Assembly (NCBI GenBank): GCA_900540205.1
Contig: UQER01000004.1
Span: 1 to 64,000, forward strand
Length of the DNA: 64,000 nt
Direction of reading: 5' to 3'
Origin: an uncultured Porphyromonadaceae bacterium
Lineage (GTDB): Bacteria; Bacteroidota; Bacteroidia; Bacteroidales; Muribaculaceae
Part shown: positions 50,337-59,432 of the stretch, one piece after another
Numbering within the stretch: the first letter of the stretch is position 1
How the letters are laid out: every line of letters starts with the position of its first letter
The notes under the pieces: generated by a model
The model's database searches: none
What the model was told of the DNA's origin: nothing
The model's input: the letters and a program-made list of their open reading frames with translations, nothing else
Position numbers and translations under genes: made by a program

Positions 50337-52184
50337 ATGAAATGCTTGAATCTGATTCTGATAGCGGTTCTGTCGTGTCTACAAGCAGTTGCAGTACCTG
50401 CCAAATACAGGAATCCCATAATAATGGAGTCGGTTCCAGACCCGACGGTGATGCGTGCCGACGACGGGTTCTACTATCTGATGGGAACGGAAGATATCTG
50501 GAATGTACCCATTTTTCGTTCGGCCGATCTTGTAAACTGGGTTCAGACGGGTACCGTTTTCGACCGCGACAACCGGCCGCCCGAAGGTCAGGTCTGGGCG
50601 CCGGAGTTATGCCGCATACACGGGAAATATGTATTGTTCTACAGTGTCAACATCCCTGATGAGACGGCTCCCTCGACATATATAGGATATGCTGTGGCCG
50701 ACCATCCCGCCGGGCCGTGGACTAATCGCGGCAAACTTTTCGACGAGCACGATGCCGGCTGCCGCAATGCCATCGACCCATTCTATTATCAGGAAAACGG
50801 TTCACACTATCTCTTCTGGGGCTCCACAACCAATATGTTCGGTATGGAGATAGGAGTTGACGAGAATATCGACATTACTTTCGACCTTTCTAAAAAGGTG
50901 CAGACCGCCGGTCCGAACATAGAGGGGACGGAAATCTACAAACGCGACGGATGGTACTACATGTTTGCCTCGATAGGGAGCTATGCATGGACCACTTATC
51001 GCGTGGTGGTGGGGCGATCCAGGAGCATCTTAGGTCCCTACACGGACCGCAACGGTGTGTCATTTCTTGATGGTGGAGAAGCTCTGAACAGCAGCAATAC
51101 GCTGACCAACAACAACTACAAATTCACAGGCAATGGGCATAACGCCCCTATAATCACCGATGGAGCAGGCGACACCTGGTTTATCTGTCACGGCCATGTG
51201 AAAGACGAGGAATTCAGCAAACGCATGCCGCTGCTGTCACGTCTGTACTGGGACGATGAGGGGTGGCCGTACATAACGACCTCCTCACCCCCTCACAGCG
51301 AGCAGGACGCTCCACGTTTCCCGAGCGGGTGGACTGTCACCGACCCGTCTACATCGGCCATGTCGGCTTCGTACGGCTATTATGATGTAATTCAGATGTC
51401 GGCCGAGGCTCTGGAGGCGCTTTCGTCAGACTCCCGGAATATTGTGACACATTATGCCCCGGATGCAGACGGCCGCGCAATCACGCGCCTGTCGATGCGC
51501 AAATACACGCTCCGGCCTGTGACTGGAGTGGACGGCGACGATGCCTATCTCTCATATTTCGCAACCGGCAGTGGCCTGAGCAGTGTGGCTTTCACCACCG
51601 GCGACAAGGGGTTGGATCTTCAGCATATAACGGCCGATACTCATTTGCGCATAGCCTTGCGCACCGATGCCGAACCTGAGATTTTCGGAATGGAATTTTT
51701 CAACAACGGCGAGGGGCCCGCGTTCAAATGTGCCGTCAACGGCTATGCCACGGGCTATCCTGTGGTTGCCCACTGGCCTGTGGGTAGCGGGTGGATCGGT
51801 CTGGATCTCCCATTGGGCAGCGTTGCCGGAATTTGCCCCGGATTTGATGTGACGACCCTTAAAAATGCAAAATGGACGGGCGAATATGCGAAAATCTATG
51901 CAGGAAAGCTGAAAGATTCCAATTTTTCGATAGATGCATTCTATCTTTACACACCCGCCGACATCGCCGGTGTAGACAGTGTGGGCACTGATGCCGCAGC
52001 GGCCGAAGTCAGTTTCGACGGTCGCACGGTAAGGTCGGCACAATGCGGAATCGAAGTCGTTTCGCTTTCCGGACAGCGTGTCATGTATGCCGCCGGCGAC
52101 ACACTCGACACCTCCACGCTGTTGCCTGGAATATATCTTTGCCGAAGCGGCATCCGGGTTGTCAAAATCGTGATCAACCGATGA
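50337..52184 (+). CDS. GH43 family glycoside hydrolase with accessory module and sorting tail
   Basis: A secreted enzyme of 615 residues with a signal peptide to about 20. The GH43 propeller (about 22-325) has Asp35 (SVPDPTVMRADDG), Asp147 (NAIDPFYYQ) and Glu196 (PNIEGTEIYKR) in the same positions as the preceding paralogue. Residues about 345-545 form the module that also exists as the free protein at 48105, and the last 65 residues are a sorting-type domain ending in KIVINR. The ECF sigma gene begins 16 bp after the stop. Substrate as for the first GH43 is not determined; the added module may hold it on the cell surface or target. Confidence 0.87.
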   Translation: MKCLNLILIAVLSCLQAVAVPAKYRNPIIMESVPDPTVMRADDGFYYLMGTEDIWNVPIFRSADLVNWVQTGTVFDRDNRPPEGQVWAPELCRIHGKYVLFYSVNIPDETAPSTYIGYAVADHPAGPWTNRGKLFDEHDAGCRNAIDPFYYQENGSHYLFWGSTTNMFGMEIGVDENIDITFDLSKKVQTAGPNIEGTEIYKRDGWYYMFASIGSYAWTTYRVVVGRSRSILGPYTDRNGVSFLDGGEALNSSNTLTNNNYKFTGNGHNAPIITDGAGDTWFICHGHVKDEEFSKRMPLLSRLYWDDEGWPYITTSSPPHSEQDAPRFPSGWTVTDPSTSAMSASYGYYDVIQMSAEALEALSSDSRNIVTHYAPDADGRAITRLSMRKYTLRPVTGVDGDDAYLSYFATGSGLSSVAFTTGDKGLDLQHITADTHLRIALRTDAEPEIFGMEFFNNGEGPAFKCAVNGYATGYPVVAHWPVGSGWIGLDLPLGSVAGICPGFDVTTLKNAKWTGEYAKIYAGKLKDSNFSIDAFYLYTPADIAGVDSVGTDAAAAEVSFDGRTVRSAQCGIEVVSLSGQRVMYAAGDTLDTSTLLPGIYLCRSGIRVVKIVINR

Positions 52185-52200
52185 TAGCGATTTCAGCAAA

Positions 52201-52755
52201 ATGAAGGAACAGAAACTCATATATTCGCTCAAACAGGGTAACGAACGGGCCTGGAAGATGTTATACTCGCTTCATTACCAGGCTCTGTGTGCTTTCGCAT
52301 ATAATTATGTGAAGGACCGTCTGCTTGCCGAGATGATTGTCGGCGATGCCATCGTTCACCTGTGGGAGATTCGCGAGAGGCTTGAGCTTCGAGGGTCGCT
52401 CAGGTCATATCTTATGGCGATGGTGCGCAACGGATGTATGAATTTCATGAATACCCGGCAGATGCGCACTGAGGTGCCCATGTCGTCGCTTGACAAGGCG
52501 CCGGACGCTGCCGACGGGATTCTGGCCGAATCGTCGCCGCTCGGGCAGCTGCTTGAGAAGGAGCTGGAAAAGGAGATAAAGGTTGCTGTGGCGACCATCC
52601 CGCCCGATTCGCGCCGTGTTTTCGCGCTGAGCCGCTTTGGAGGCAAGAGTTACGAAGAGATAGCGCAGGAGACCGGGATAAGTGTCAACACAGTGAAATA
52701 TCATATGAAACGGGCATTGCAGCATCTGCGGTCGTGCCTCGGCAGATATCTTTAA
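52201..52755 (+). CDS. ECF-family RNA polymerase sigma factor (FecI-like)
   Basis: A 184-residue extracytoplasmic-function sigma factor. Region 2 (about 20-85) includes LYSLHYQALCAFAYNYVKDR and LRSYLMAMVRNGCMNFM. Region 4 (about 120-180) includes SRRVFALSRFGGKSYEEIA and the helix-turn-helix GISVNTVKYHMKRAL. It is the first of a sigma/anti-sigma pair placed just before susC, the usual arrangement for Bacteroidetes loci under transenvelope control. Here, however, it follows the two GH43 genes with a gap of only 16 bp, so it may be cotranscribed with them. Target promoters were not identified. Confidence 0.9.
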   Translation: MKEQKLIYSLKQGNERAWKMLYSLHYQALCAFAYNYVKDRLLAEMIVGDAIVHLWEIRERLELRGSLRSYLMAMVRNGCMNFMNTRQMRTEVPMSSLDKAPDAADGILAESSPLGQLLEKELEKEIKVAVATIPPDSRRVFALSRFGGKSYEEIAQETGISVNTVKYHMKRALQHLRSCLGRYL

Positions 52756-52779
52756 CCATAACCCATCATACCAACAACC

Positions 52780-53793
52780 ATGAAAGAGGATAACAGTCGG
52801 ATAGATGATTTGATTATCGCGCGGCTTTCGGGCAATTCATCGTCGGCAGACGATGCAGAACTGCTCAGATGGATGTCGGAAAGCGATGAAAACAAGCAGT
52901 ATTATCTCGCCCAGCGGGAATTATGGTTTTCATCGGGATATGCCATGGAGGCCTTTGACGGCGCGAAGGCGTTTGAGGATTTTATCTATCGCTCGCATAT
53001 GGGCGAAACTGTGGCGCGGGAACTGACGTTTGCAGCCAAGGTAAGGAAGCTGGCGTGGCGTCTGGGGGCTGCAGCGGCCGTTGCGGCGATATGCATATTA
53101 GGCGGCTACAAGGCGGGCGAATCGGAGGTTAGCGACAGCTTTGCTGAAATCGTGGTCGAGGCGCCTGTCGGTTCGCGCACCAACATTACACTGCCCGACA
53201 GCACCAGAGTCTGGCTCAACGCCGGCAGTACGCTCGCTTATTCCCAGGGTTTCGGTATCGGCAAGCGTGTGGTGAAACTCGATGGCGAAGGTTATTTCGA
53301 AGTGGCCCACGACAGAAAAAAGCCGTTTAAGGTAGAGTCGAAAGATATGTGTGTCACGGTGCTGGGCACCCGGTTTAACCTCCGGAATTTTGCTGACGAC
53401 GAAGAGGTTGTAGTAACCCTATCCGAAGGGTCTGTGGCCATCGACAACCTGCTGGCGAAGAATGCGCCGCAGCGGGTGCTCGTACCCGGTCAGAGGGCTG
53501 TGGTCGACAAGCGCAACGGGCGGATGAAAGTAGAGGAGGCCAATGCCGCAAATGCCCATCAGTGGATCTACGGCTATCTTTTCTTCGACGAGGAGCTGCT
53601 GCCCGATATCGCCAAGCGACTTGAAAGAAGCTACAATATAAGCATCGTGATTGAAAATGAAGACTTGATGTGCACACGGTTCTACGGAAATTTCATCCGC
53701 GAAAACCAGACCATTGAGGATGTGATAAGCAACATCGCCTCGACAGGTGGAATTCGGTATAGAATAGATGGGAAACAGATAACCCTCTATTAA
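52780..53793 (+). CDS. FecR-type anti-sigma factor
   Basis: A membrane anti-sigma factor of 337 residues. An N-terminal cytoplasmic sigma-binding part (about 1-85) precedes a single membrane segment (about 88-107, AAAAVAAICILGG). The periplasmic FecR domain (about 122-225, VEAPVGSRTNITLPDSTRVW and LGTRFNLRNFADDE) and a DUF4974 domain (about 260-337, FFDEELLPDIAKRLERSYN) follow. It should hold the ECF sigma inactive until SusC, through its STN domain, signals substrate binding. The gap is 24 bp to the sigma gene and 60 bp to susC. Typical of the family in order and length. Confidence 0.92.
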   Translation: MKEDNSRIDDLIIARLSGNSSSADDAELLRWMSESDENKQYYLAQRELWFSSGYAMEAFDGAKAFEDFIYRSHMGETVARELTFAAKVRKLAWRLGAAAAVAAICILGGYKAGESEVSDSFAEIVVEAPVGSRTNITLPDSTRVWLNAGSTLAYSQGFGIGKRVVKLDGEGYFEVAHDRKKPFKVESKDMCVTVLGTRFNLRNFADDEEVVVTLSEGSVAIDNLLAKNAPQRVLVPGQRAVVDKRNGRMKVEEANAANAHQWIYGYLFFDEELLPDIAKRLERSYNISIVIENEDLMCTRFYGNFIRENQTIEDVISNIASTGGIRYRIDGKQITLY

Positions 53794-53853
53794 CCTGTGG
53801 TGCATGGAAATGCCTTACAACAACAGTAACTTATTAAACCAATTCTCAATATC

Positions 53854-56800
53854 ATGTTTCTAAAAAGAATCCTAATCACAGCCACGTTGGCATCCTTGTT
53901 GGGGCTGTCGGCGCTTGCCCAGTCAGTGTCGCTGAAGCTGACGGGAGTCACTGTAAAGGAAGCAATGGAGCAACTTAAAGATGCCAGCGGATATTCTTTC
54001 GTCTATAAAGTCGGCGACATCGACACATCGCGGAAGGTGAATCTCAATGCATCTGATCTCAAACAGGCGATAGGCCAGATTCTCAATGGCCAGCACGTAA
54101 GCTACAGCATAAACGGCAAAAACATAGTGATTTCAAGAGGCTCCACCCGTCAGGAGACGGCAGCTGTTGCGCAGCCTGAACAGGGCCAACCGGTTCACGG
54201 CACTGTCACCGACGAGAACGGCGAACCGCTGATAGGAGCCACAGTGGTGCTCACCGGAACCGGGCGCGCCACCTCGACCGATCTGGACGGGAACTGGACA
54301 CTCACTGCCAGGCCAGGTCAGACCGTGGAGGTAAGCTATGTGGGCTATTCTCCCAGGAAGGTGAAAATCGGAAAGGACGGCGATGTGAATGTGGCTCTTG
54401 CCGAACAGTCGTCGATGCTCGACGAGGTTGTGGTGATCGGTTACGGTGCCCAGAAGAAGGTGAATCTCACAGGAGCCGTAGCCACGGTGAACATGGAAGA
54501 GCAGTCTAAGTCGCGCCCTATGACCACCATATCGCAGGCACTTTCGGGAGCGGCGGCCGGTCTGAATGTAATGCAGCAGGGAGGACAGCCTAACTCCGAG
54601 AACACCAAGGTGCTTATCCGTGGCATAGGCACTCTCAACGACGCTTCGCCGCTGATTCTGGTCGACGGTATGGAGATGAGCCTCAACGACGTCAACCCCA
54701 ACGACGTGGCATCCATCTCTATTCTGAAGGATGCCGCCTCATGTGCCATCTATGGCAACAGAGGAGCCAACGGCGTAATCCTCGTGACTACAAAAGGTGG
54801 TGAGGAGGGGCGTGTCAGCGTTACTTATTCCGGTAAATTCGCCTATCAGACCGCCCAGAAATATCACAAGCAGGTCAACGACTATGCCGAATACATGGAA
54901 CTGATGAACGAGGCTGCCGAGAACAGCAATCAGTCGCCGCGGTTCAACCCCATCACCATCCAGAAATGGCGCGATGCAGCCGCCGACCCCAACGGCACCG
55001 CCGAGTCGGGGTATCCCAACTATGTGGCCTATCCCAACACCGACTGGTATCATGAAATCTACAAACCGGCATGGATGCAGGAGCACACAGTCTCGGTTGT
55101 AGGTCGCGAAAAACGCACAAATTTTTCGCTTTCAGGAACATATCTCCATAATCCCGGCATCGTTGACAACTCGGGTCTCAACAAATATTATCTCCGCAGC
55201 AGTGTGGAGACCCAAATCGGCGAATATATCACGGTGGGAATGAAGGCGTGGGGATTTCATGCCGATCAGGACCGCAACGACATAGGCATTCTCTGGGGAC
55301 AGGACATGCAGAAAACCGTTCCGGGCGTATATCCCTATTATGACGGTTATTACGGCGGTCTTGAAACCACGGAAGAGGAGGGTACCGTGCATAATCCCGT
55401 GAAAATGCTGAGTCTCGACTGGGGCAGCTACAAGCAGTCGAAATATAATGTGAATCCCTATCTTGAAGTGCGTTTCCTGAAAGATTTCAAATTCCAGTCG
55501 CAGTTTTTCTACACCGACTATCAGACCCACGACAAGATGATCACCCCCGCTCCGGTTGAAACGAAAAGCTTTTCGCGCGACATGGTGCTGAGCACTCCGC
55601 CGAATGCCGAGACGATGAAAAACAATACAAACTCCGACACCCGCAACCAGATGCGGGAATGGAAATTCACCAACATGCTCCGCTATGACCGCAGTTTCGG
55701 AATTCATGACCTCAGTGTCATGGCCGGTTATGAGGAATCGCGTCATTGGAGCGACTATGTCTTTGCCGAAAAGCAGGGCTTGAGCAACTTCAATCTGTGG
55801 GATTTCGATGCCATGATAACACCTAAGAAAATAGGTGGGAACACCAGCGAATATTCGTCGAGATCGTGGTTCGGCAGAGTTAACTATGCCTTCGATGACC
55901 GTTATCTGGTTGAATTCAATGCCCGTTACGACGGTTCGTCGCGCTTCGCACCTAAAACGCGCTGGGGATTCTTCCCGTCGGTGTCAGCCGGCTGGCGCAT
56001 CTCGCAGGAAAAATTCATGCAGGGCATCGACTGGCTCAGCAACCTGAAGCTGCGTGCGTCCTGGGGTAAACTCGGCAACAACTCGATCAGTAACTATGAA
56101 TGGCAGCCCAACTATTCGCCCTATTCCTATGGATTCAACGGCGTGCACGTGATGGGCTACGGGCTCAACACCTTTGCCAATACCGACCTCCGATGGGAAG
56201 CAACGACCGTTACCAATATCGGATTGGATTTCGGTGTGTTCAACAACCGCCTGAGCGGCGCATTCGAGTTCTATGACAAAAATACCGACGGCATACTTTA
56301 CCGCCCGACCCTTCAGCCCACTTTGGGAGACTTCATTGCCCCGATGCAGAATCTCGCCGAGGTAAACAACAAAGGAGTGGAGATAACACTCAACTGGAAC
56401 GACCGTATCGGTGAGGTGAACTATGGAGTTGGCGCCAACGTTTCGTTCAACCGCAACCGGGTGGTTAAATACAAGGGTGAGCTTGTTAACGAATGGCGCA
56501 CCGACGCCGACGGCAACCGTTACTGGTATACCAACATCGGCGATGTGGCCAATGTCAGCGGCGGCAACATCATTGTCGACGGCCATATGATCAACGAATA
56601 TTACATGCTCTACACATATTCGGGTAACGGACAGGGCTTCAATGCCGACGGTACGGTCAACATCTATGGCGGCCCCCGCGACGGTATGATACGCACCGAA
56701 GCCGATATGGCATGGCTGCGCGCCATGATGGCTGCGGGCTACGAATTCATGCCGGGCAATTCGGCCGACAAAGAGCACATCTGGTATGGTGACTACATCT

Positions 56801-57372
56801 ATGCCGACGTAAATGGCGACGGGAAATACGGAGATCCGAACGACCGCGAGTTCCAGGGCACGTCGAGTATGCCCAAATGCTATTTCGGTCTGCAGGCTTA
56901 TCTGAACTGGAAAGGTATCGACTTCTCCATGAGCTGGGCCGGAGCCACAGGCTTCAAGATATATTATTACGCACAGTCGCTCAATTCAACGTCGATGACA
57001 GCCGGCTACGGCATAGGGCGCGAGGTAGCCTCTGACCACTATTTTTATGATCCTGAGAATCCGACGGACCTGCGCACCAACATCGACTCGCCCAATCCGC
57101 GTTTCGTGATGAACGACACCGGCCAGAACTCGGCCAACGCCTCATGGAAGCTTCAGAATGGCAATTATCTGAAACTCAAGAATGTGACCGTGGGCTACAC
57201 ACTTCCTGCCAAGTGGACAAACAAGGTGTTTATGAAGCAGGTGAGATTCTATGCTTCGCTTGAAAATCTCTGCACGATCACCAAGTTCAAAGGCCTTGAC
57301 CCGGAAATGATGGCAGCTGACGGATATGCCCCGATGCGCACTTATTCGTTCGGTCTTAACGTGACATTCTGA
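53854..57372 (+). CDS. SusC/RagA-type TonB-dependent transporter with STN domain
   Basis: An outer-membrane glycan importer of 1172 residues. The signal peptide is about 1-23. The STN (secretin/TonB N-terminal) signalling domain spans about 25-90. A carboxypeptidase-like regulatory domain (about 112-190, starting HGTVTDENGEPLIGATV) follows, then the plug (about 195-330, with SQALSGAAAGLNVMQQGGQ and AILVTTKGG-type end VILVTTKGGEEG). The rest is a 22-strand barrel ending in YSFGLNVTF. The STN domain fits control through the adjacent FecR and ECF sigma pair. Together with SusD, 27 bp downstream, it forms a bed-bin type uptake complex. The imported oligosaccharide is unknown. Confidence 0.95.
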   Translation: MFLKRILITATLASLLGLSALAQSVSLKLTGVTVKEAMEQLKDASGYSFVYKVGDIDTSRKVNLNASDLKQAIGQILNGQHVSYSINGKNIVISRGSTRQETAAVAQPEQGQPVHGTVTDENGEPLIGATVVLTGTGRATSTDLDGNWTLTARPGQTVEVSYVGYSPRKVKIGKDGDVNVALAEQSSMLDEVVVIGYGAQKKVNLTGAVATVNMEEQSKSRPMTTISQALSGAAAGLNVMQQGGQPNSENTKVLIRGIGTLNDASPLILVDGMEMSLNDVNPNDVASISILKDAASCAIYGNRGANGVILVTTKGGEEGRVSVTYSGKFAYQTAQKYHKQVNDYAEYMELMNEAAENSNQSPRFNPITIQKWRDAAADPNGTAESGYPNYVAYPNTDWYHEIYKPAWMQEHTVSVVGREKRTNFSLSGTYLHNPGIVDNSGLNKYYLRSSVETQIGEYITVGMKAWGFHADQDRNDIGILWGQDMQKTVPGVYPYYDGYYGGLETTEEEGTVHNPVKMLSLDWGSYKQSKYNVNPYLEVRFLKDFKFQSQFFYTDYQTHDKMITPAPVETKSFSRDMVLSTPPNAETMKNNTNSDTRNQMREWKFTNMLRYDRSFGIHDLSVMAGYEESRHWSDYVFAEKQGLSNFNLWDFDAMITPKKIGGNTSEYSSRSWFGRVNYAFDDRYLVEFNARYDGSSRFAPKTRWGFFPSVSAGWRISQEKFMQGIDWLSNLKLRASWGKLGNNSISNYEWQPNYSPYSYGFNGVHVMGYGLNTFANTDLRWEATTVTNIGLDFGVFNNRLSGAFEFYDKNTDGILYRPTLQPTLGDFIAPMQNLAEVNNKGVEITLNWNDRIGEVNYGVGANVSFNRNRVVKYKGELVNEWRTDADGNRYWYTNIGDVANVSGGNIIVDGHMINEYYMLYTYSGNGQGFNADGTVNIYGGPRDGMIRTEADMAWLRAMMAAGYEFMPGNSADKEHIWYGDYIYADVNGDGKYGDPNDREFQGTSSMPKCYFGLQAYLNWKGIDFSMSWAGATGFKIYYYAQSLNSTSMTAGYGIGREVASDHYFYDPENPTDLRTNIDSPNPRFVMNDTGQNSANASWKLQNGNYLKLKNVTVGYTLPAKWTNKVFMKQVRFYASLENLCTITKFKGLDPEMMAADGYAPMRTYSFGLNVTF

Positions 57373-57399
57373 CAATCGCATACTTAAATTCAAAATCTC

Positions 57400-59199
57400 A
57401 TGAACCCAAATATATTTAAATCCACGAAATTGCTTATCGGAGCCGGACTTGCAGTGATGACCGGCGCACTCGGAGTGTCGTGTGTTGAAATGGATCTGGA
57501 ATCGCATTCACAACTCTCCTCTAAAACCATCTGGACCGACCCCGTGTCGGCCGAGGGTGCAATTGTCTCGTGTTATTCTTCGTTCAAGTCACTTTACAAC
57601 GACCCTGCCAACCTGTGGCCCGAAACTATGGGAAGCCAGATGGACCGCGACCCCAACTGGTTCTCGATCGGGATGCTGAAAGGTACCCAGTCGATACAGG
57701 ACAGCAATATACACAAATACTGGAGCTGGTATTATCATTACATCTTCCAGTGTAACGACGTGATTCAGCACATGCCGCAGGTGCCCGGGATGGACGAGGC
57801 ACTGCGTGCGCGCCTTATTGCCGAAGCCCGCTGGATCCGATGCTACTATTATTATCAGCTCAACTGTGTGTATGGCGGAGTGCCCTGGTATGAGAACATC
57901 GTTGAGAGCATCGAAGAAGCCCAGATGCCGCGCGGCACACAGGATGAGACATTCCAGCTTATCATCGATGATCTCTCGAAGGCTATAGACGAGGAGGCTT
58001 TCCCCCTGAAATACGCTCAGGGTTCGGCCAATCACGGGCGTGCCACCAAAGGGGCGGCCTATATGCTCCGCGGAAAATGCTACATGTGGCTGAAGAAATG
58101 GCAGGAGGCTGCCGATGATTTCGAAGAGGTTGAGAAATGCGGCTATAAGCTATATGAAAAGGGCAACACCCCCTATAAAGACCTCTTTCTGACGGAAAAC
58201 GAGGATTGCGACGAGATGATTTTCTCGGTTATGTGTGACCTTGTCAACGACTGGTGGGGCGACCGCCGCCAGCGCGGCTACGGCACCCGTGAGGCCACTG
58301 GCTGGGGTTGGAGCAACTATGTGCCCAATCCCCGGTTTGTCGACAGTTACGAGAATGCCGACGGAACTCCGTTTGACTGGAACGACGTCATTCCGGGCTA
58401 TAATGAGATGACACCGAAAGCGCGCCGCGTGTTCTTTCTGCGCAACGACATGACCGAGGCTGAGAAAGCTTTCCAGGCCGAGGCCGGAGCCGATATGAGT
58501 TTCTATCTGCCGAAAGACAACGAGGCACGCATACTGAAAGCCTACGAAAACCGCGACCCGCGTCTGGCATTGTCGATAATCACTCCTTATTCCACCTTCC
58601 TTGGCGGTTCTGCCGGTGTGGCAAGATATTTCACAAGCCGTTTCCCGTTCCGTAACCATGCCAAGAAACCTTTCGACCTGCGCATCGACACAGCCGACAA
58701 GTTCTATTATTTTGTGCGCAAATTCGTGACCGAAGGGCTTGAGCATGCCGACCACCTGGGCTGCAACGATATCGACATACCGCTTATGCGCTTCGGCGAG
58801 ACCCTGCTTTGCCTGGCGGAATGTTATAACGAACTCAACCGCCTTGACGATGCCGTGGCGACAGTCAACCGCATACGGCGCCGTGCCGGGGCCATTGAGC
58901 TGAATACAACCGCCCCTACAATGGTGAAAGGAAAGGAGGATATGCGCATACGCCTGCGCAACGAGTTCAAGTGGGAACTTTTTGCCGAGGATATCGTGTA
59001 TATGCACGAACTGCGCTGGCGCACCTGGAAGGACGATAAATTCTATGTCACCAAAGAGGGTGAGGTCAACGGCATGTGTCAGGTATGGGGTGAATTCATC
59101 TATCATTATTCGTGGGGAGGCGACCACTACTGGCTCTATCCTATACCCAACGATGAGAGGGTGAAGAACCATAATCTAACGCAGAACCCCGGCTGGTAA
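57400..59199 (+). CDS. SusD/RagB-type surface glycan-binding lipoprotein
   Basis: A 599-residue outer-membrane lipoprotein that captures glycan and acts as the lid on SusC. The lipobox is GVSC with Cys28, preceded by a typical hydrophobic stretch. SusD-like TPR motifs are visible, for example ALRARLIAEARWIRCYYYYQL (shown in part) near residue 130 and LLCLAECYNELNRLDDAVAT near 470, ending with the RagB/SusD C-terminal region NPGW. It is directly downstream of susC. No SusE/SusF-like surface binding protein follows; the next genes encode a GH43-like lipoprotein and enzymes. Confidence 0.94.
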   Translation: MNPNIFKSTKLLIGAGLAVMTGALGVSCVEMDLESHSQLSSKTIWTDPVSAEGAIVSCYSSFKSLYNDPANLWPETMGSQMDRDPNWFSIGMLKGTQSIQDSNIHKYWSWYYHYIFQCNDVIQHMPQVPGMDEALRARLIAEARWIRCYYYYQLNCVYGGVPWYENIVESIEEAQMPRGTQDETFQLIIDDLSKAIDEEAFPLKYAQGSANHGRATKGAAYMLRGKCYMWLKKWQEAADDFEEVEKCGYKLYEKGNTPYKDLFLTENEDCDEMIFSVMCDLVNDWWGDRRQRGYGTREATGWGWSNYVPNPRFVDSYENADGTPFDWNDVIPGYNEMTPKARRVFFLRNDMTEAEKAFQAEAGADMSFYLPKDNEARILKAYENRDPRLALSIITPYSTFLGGSAGVARYFTSRFPFRNHAKKPFDLRIDTADKFYYFVRKFVTEGLEHADHLGCNDIDIPLMRFGETLLCLAECYNELNRLDDAVATVNRIRRRAGAIELNTTAPTMVKGKEDMRIRLRNEFKWELFAEDIVYMHELRWRTWKDDKFYVTKEGEVNGMCQVWGEFIYHYSWGGDHYWLYPIPNDERVKNHNLTQNPGW

Positions 59200-59236
59200 T
59201 TTACCGCCTCCATCATTCCGGAATCAGATATCTTCA

Positions 59237-59420
59237 TAAGCAACTGGTTATAACAATTTAACATTAACAGGTCAGATTATTTCAATATTTCTTCGGCACA
59301 TTTTTTTGCGCCATTTCCGCTAATCTTCAGAAGTGCGGCGCGACATTACCCTTCTCCATCGGGAAAATCCTCTGAAAAAATCCCCGGACAAATATTGAAA
59401 TAATCCCGACCGGTTACTTA
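59237..59420. repeat. 184-bp MITE-like element with imperfect terminal inverted repeats
   Basis: The right end (59390-59420) reads AATATTGAAATAATCCCGACC then GGTTACTTA. The left end (59237-59290) is its reverse complement, TAAGxAACxGGT and GATTATTTCAATATT, with about 25 nt inserted between the two blocks. The right 80 bases can be aligned with window bases 36-117. No transposase is present. The element fills the gap between susD and the GH43-like gene and contains no gene. Confidence 0.6.
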
Positions 59421-59432
59421 TCATCCGAAAAA

